NCBI GenBank assembly: GCA_937996585.1
Contig: CALKUW010000020.1
Location: 1-7,790 of the forward strand
DNA from: an uncultured Flavobacteriales bacterium
GTDB taxonomy: Bacteria > Bacteroidota > Bacteroidia > Flavobacteriales_D > Sanyastnellaceae
DNA: 7,790 nucleotides
Direction: 5' to 3'
Position 1 is the stretch's first letter; every line of letters starts with the position of its first letter. Below the pieces are notes generated by a model, which had not been told where the DNA came from, made no database searches, and saw nothing but the letters and a program-made list of their open reading frames with translations. Shown one piece after another: positions 5,997 through 7,790 of this stretch. The translations under genes were made by a program, and so were the position numbers.

Positions 5997-7790
5997 ATGC
6001 AACAAGGCCAGATCAACGTACAGACGGAAAACATCTTTCCGATCATCAAGAAGTTTCTCTACAGCGACCACGAAATCTTCCTGCGGGAGCTCGTGTCCAA
6101 CGCCGTGGATGCCACCCAGAAGCGCAAGGCCCTCATCCGAGTCGGTGAGATCGAAGGCGACGCCGAGGGTGCGCAGGTCCACATCCTGCTCGACGCCGAC
6201 GCCAAAACCCTGACCATCCGGGATGCCGGCATCGGCATGACCGAGGAGGAGGTCGACAAGTACATCAACCAGATCGCCTTTTCCGGTGCCACCGAGTTCG
6301 TGGAGCAATTCCAGGAGAAGTACGCCGACAAGGCCGACGCCAAGGAGGCCATCATCGGCCACTTCGGACTCGGCTTCTACAGCGCCTTCATGGTGGCCGA
6401 TCGGGTAGACATTTACTCCTGGAGCCAGCGCAAGGACGCCGTGCCCGTGAAGTGGACGTGTGACGGGTCCCCCAACTTCGAGATGGGCGCCATCTCCGAA
6501 GACGACTTCAAGGCCCTCGGTCGCTCCGAGGATCAGCTCCACGGCACCGACATCGTGCTCCACCTCGGAGAAGATGGCACCGAGTTCGGTGAGGACGCCC
6601 GCATCTCCGGCATCCTCGAGAAGTACTGCAAGTTCATGCCGGTCCCGGTCGTCTTCGGCACCAAGACCGAGTACATCGACGACCCGGAGGGCGCCAAGGA
6701 TGAGGAGGGCAACGTCAAGCGCGTGCCCGTCGAGGAGCCCCGCATCGTCAACGACACCGATGCCATCTGGCTCAAGTCTCCGGCTGACCTCGAGGACAAG
6801 GATTACCTCGATTTCTACCGGACGCTGTACCCGATGAACTTCGAAGAGCCGCTGTTCCAGATCCACCTCAACGTGGATTTCCCCTTCAACCTGACGGGCA
6901 TCCTGTACTTCCCGAAGCTGAAGAAGGAGATGGACCTTCAGCGCAACAAGATCCACCTCTACAGCAACCAGGTGTTCATCACGGACAACGTCGAGAACAT
7001 CGTCCCGGACTTCCTGACGTTGCTGCACGGCGTGATCGACTCACCGGACATTCCGCTCAACGTCTCCCGCTCCTACCTGCAGGAAGACGCCAACGTCAAG
7101 AAGATCACCGCCCACATCTCCAAGAAGGTCAGCGACAAACTCGCCAAGATGTTCAAGGACGACCGGGCCGACTTCGAGTCCAAGTGGCAGGACATCCAGG
7201 TCTTCACCGAGTACGGCATGCTGATGGACGAAAAGTTCTTCGAGCGCGCCGGCAAGTTTGCCCTGTACAAGGACACCGAGGGCACCCACCGCACCATGGA
7301 GGAGCTCCTCGAAGCGGTCAAGGAGACCCACACGGACAAGGACGGCAATGTGGTGATCCTGTACACGCCCGATCCGGAAGGCCAGCACGGCTATGTGTCC
7401 GCCGCCCGTGAGGCCGGCTACACGGTACTCCACCTCGAGAGCCCGTTGACCTCCCACCTCATCCAGAAGCTGGAGATGTCCTCGGGCGACGCCAAGGTCC
7501 AGTTCCGCCGGGTCGATGCGGACATCGTCGACCGTCTGATTCCGAAGGACGATGCACCGGAGAGCGCGCTGACCGAGGAGCAGCAGACCGCACTCAAGGA
7601 GGAGTTCGAAGGACTGGTGCCGGATAAGACCGTCTACAAGGTCGCCTTCGCCCCCATGTCCCCCACCGCGCCACCGGTCACCATCACGCAGAGCGAGTTC
7701 ATGCGCCGGATGAAGGAGCAGCAGCGCGTCGGCGGAGGAGGCATGGCCATGTTCGGCGACATGCCCGACACTTACGACCTCATCTTCAAC
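5997..7790 (+). CDS. htpG: Molecular chaperone HtpG, bacterial Hsp90 (3' end outside window)
   Basis: Cytosolic dimeric ATP-dependent chaperone that remodels client proteins with the DnaK system. The frame is open from ATG 5997 to the last base (598 codons, no stop), so the C-terminus is cut; a few tens of residues are probably missing from a usual 610-630. The GHKL ATPase domain shows FLRELVSNAVDA (28-39, with Glu31 and Asn35), DAGIGMT (76-82), FSGATEF (95-101) and the lid glycine motif GHFGLGFYSAFMVA (121-134). The middle domain includes a region near residue 290 ending in LTGILYFP, then QRNKIHLYSNQVFITDN and LNVSRSYLQED, which hold the conserved arginines. NAVDA for NASDA and GHFGLG for GQFGVG fit Bacteroidota. 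An in-frame TGA at 5988-5990 leaves ATG 5997 as the first start. No Shine-Dalgarno and no CIRCE element are visible. TTTGACG (5964-5970) is the only promoter-like word upstream, without a convincing partner box. Confidence 0.96.
   Translation, partial: MQQGQINVQTENIFPIIKKFLYSDHEIFLRELVSNAVDATQKRKALIRVGEIEGDAEGAQVHILLDADAKTLTIRDAGIGMTEEEVDKYINQIAFSGATEFVEQFQEKYADKADAKEAIIGHFGLGFYSAFMVADRVDIYSWSQRKDAVPVKWTCDGSPNFEMGAISEDDFKALGRSEDQLHGTDIVLHLGEDGTEFGEDARISGILEKYCKFMPVPVVFGTKTEYIDDPEGAKDEEGNVKRVPVEEPRIVNDTDAIWLKSPADLEDKDYLDFYRTLYPMNFEEPLFQIHLNVDFPFNLTGILYFPKLKKEMDLQRNKIHLYSNQVFITDNVENIVPDFLTLLHGVIDSPDIPLNVSRSYLQEDANVKKITAHISKKVSDKLAKMFKDDRADFESKWQDIQVFTEYGMLMDEKFFERAGKFALYKDTEGTHRTMEELLEAVKETHTDKDGNVVILYTPDPEGQHGYVSAAREAGYTVLHLESPLTSHLIQKLEMSSGDAKVQFRRVDADIVDRLIPKDDAPESALTEEQQTALKEEFEGLVPDKTVYKVAFAPMSPTAPPVTITQSEFMRRMKEQQRVGGGGMAMFGDMPDTYDLIFN

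Noticed and set aside
5718..7028. Minus-strand open frame (436 codons) opposite htpG and the end of the secreted-protein gene
   Set aside because: It is rich in Val, Leu, Asp, Glu and His, as expected from the complement of GC-rich codons. It crosses the terminator and both real genes, and has no domain.

Overview
The window is a compact, high-GC (low 60s % by eye) stretch of bacterial chromosome with six protein genes, all on the + strand. The lineage is most likely Bacteroidota, probably a Flavobacteriales-like group with unusually high GC. Three things point there: a secreted protein ending in a type IX secretion sorting domain (WPNPTSG motif), an HtpG carrying the NAVDA and GHFGLG variants I associate with Bacteroidota, and a UvrA of the Bacteroidota type (GGLERPKVERITGLSPV region). 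Most starts also lack a Shine-Dalgarno sequence, which is usual in that phylum. The lineage call rests on recognised motifs and not on a search.

Layout: (1) 1-804, the C-terminal half of an NhaC-type Na+/H+ antiporter, cut by the left edge. (2) 842-3733, uvrA, the damage-recognition ATPase of nucleotide excision repair, intact. (3) 3755-4450, a LOG/TIGR00730-family Rossmann protein 21 bases after uvrA. (4) 4480-4881, a small acidic predicted lipoprotein with no recognised family. (5) 4913-5878, a strongly acidic secreted protein with a type IX sorting domain. (6) A strong intrinsic terminator at about 5901-5940. (7) 5997-7790, htpG (bacterial Hsp90), intact at its start and open through the last base, so cut by the right edge.

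The first five genes are 21-37 bases apart and could be read as one or two transcripts ending at the 5901-5940 terminator; htpG begins a new unit. Functionally the window mixes ion homeostasis, DNA repair, a probable nucleotide-metabolism enzyme, two envelope or secreted proteins and a chaperone. I see no shared pathway beyond housekeeping and envelope roles.

I found no tRNA, rRNA, CRISPR array, insertion sequence, integrase, attachment site or origin. No non-coding stretch exceeds about 120 bases. The window reads as an ordinary core region. The less explained parts are the two acidic envelope proteins and the repeated CTGAC motifs and dyad around the terminator upstream of htpG.
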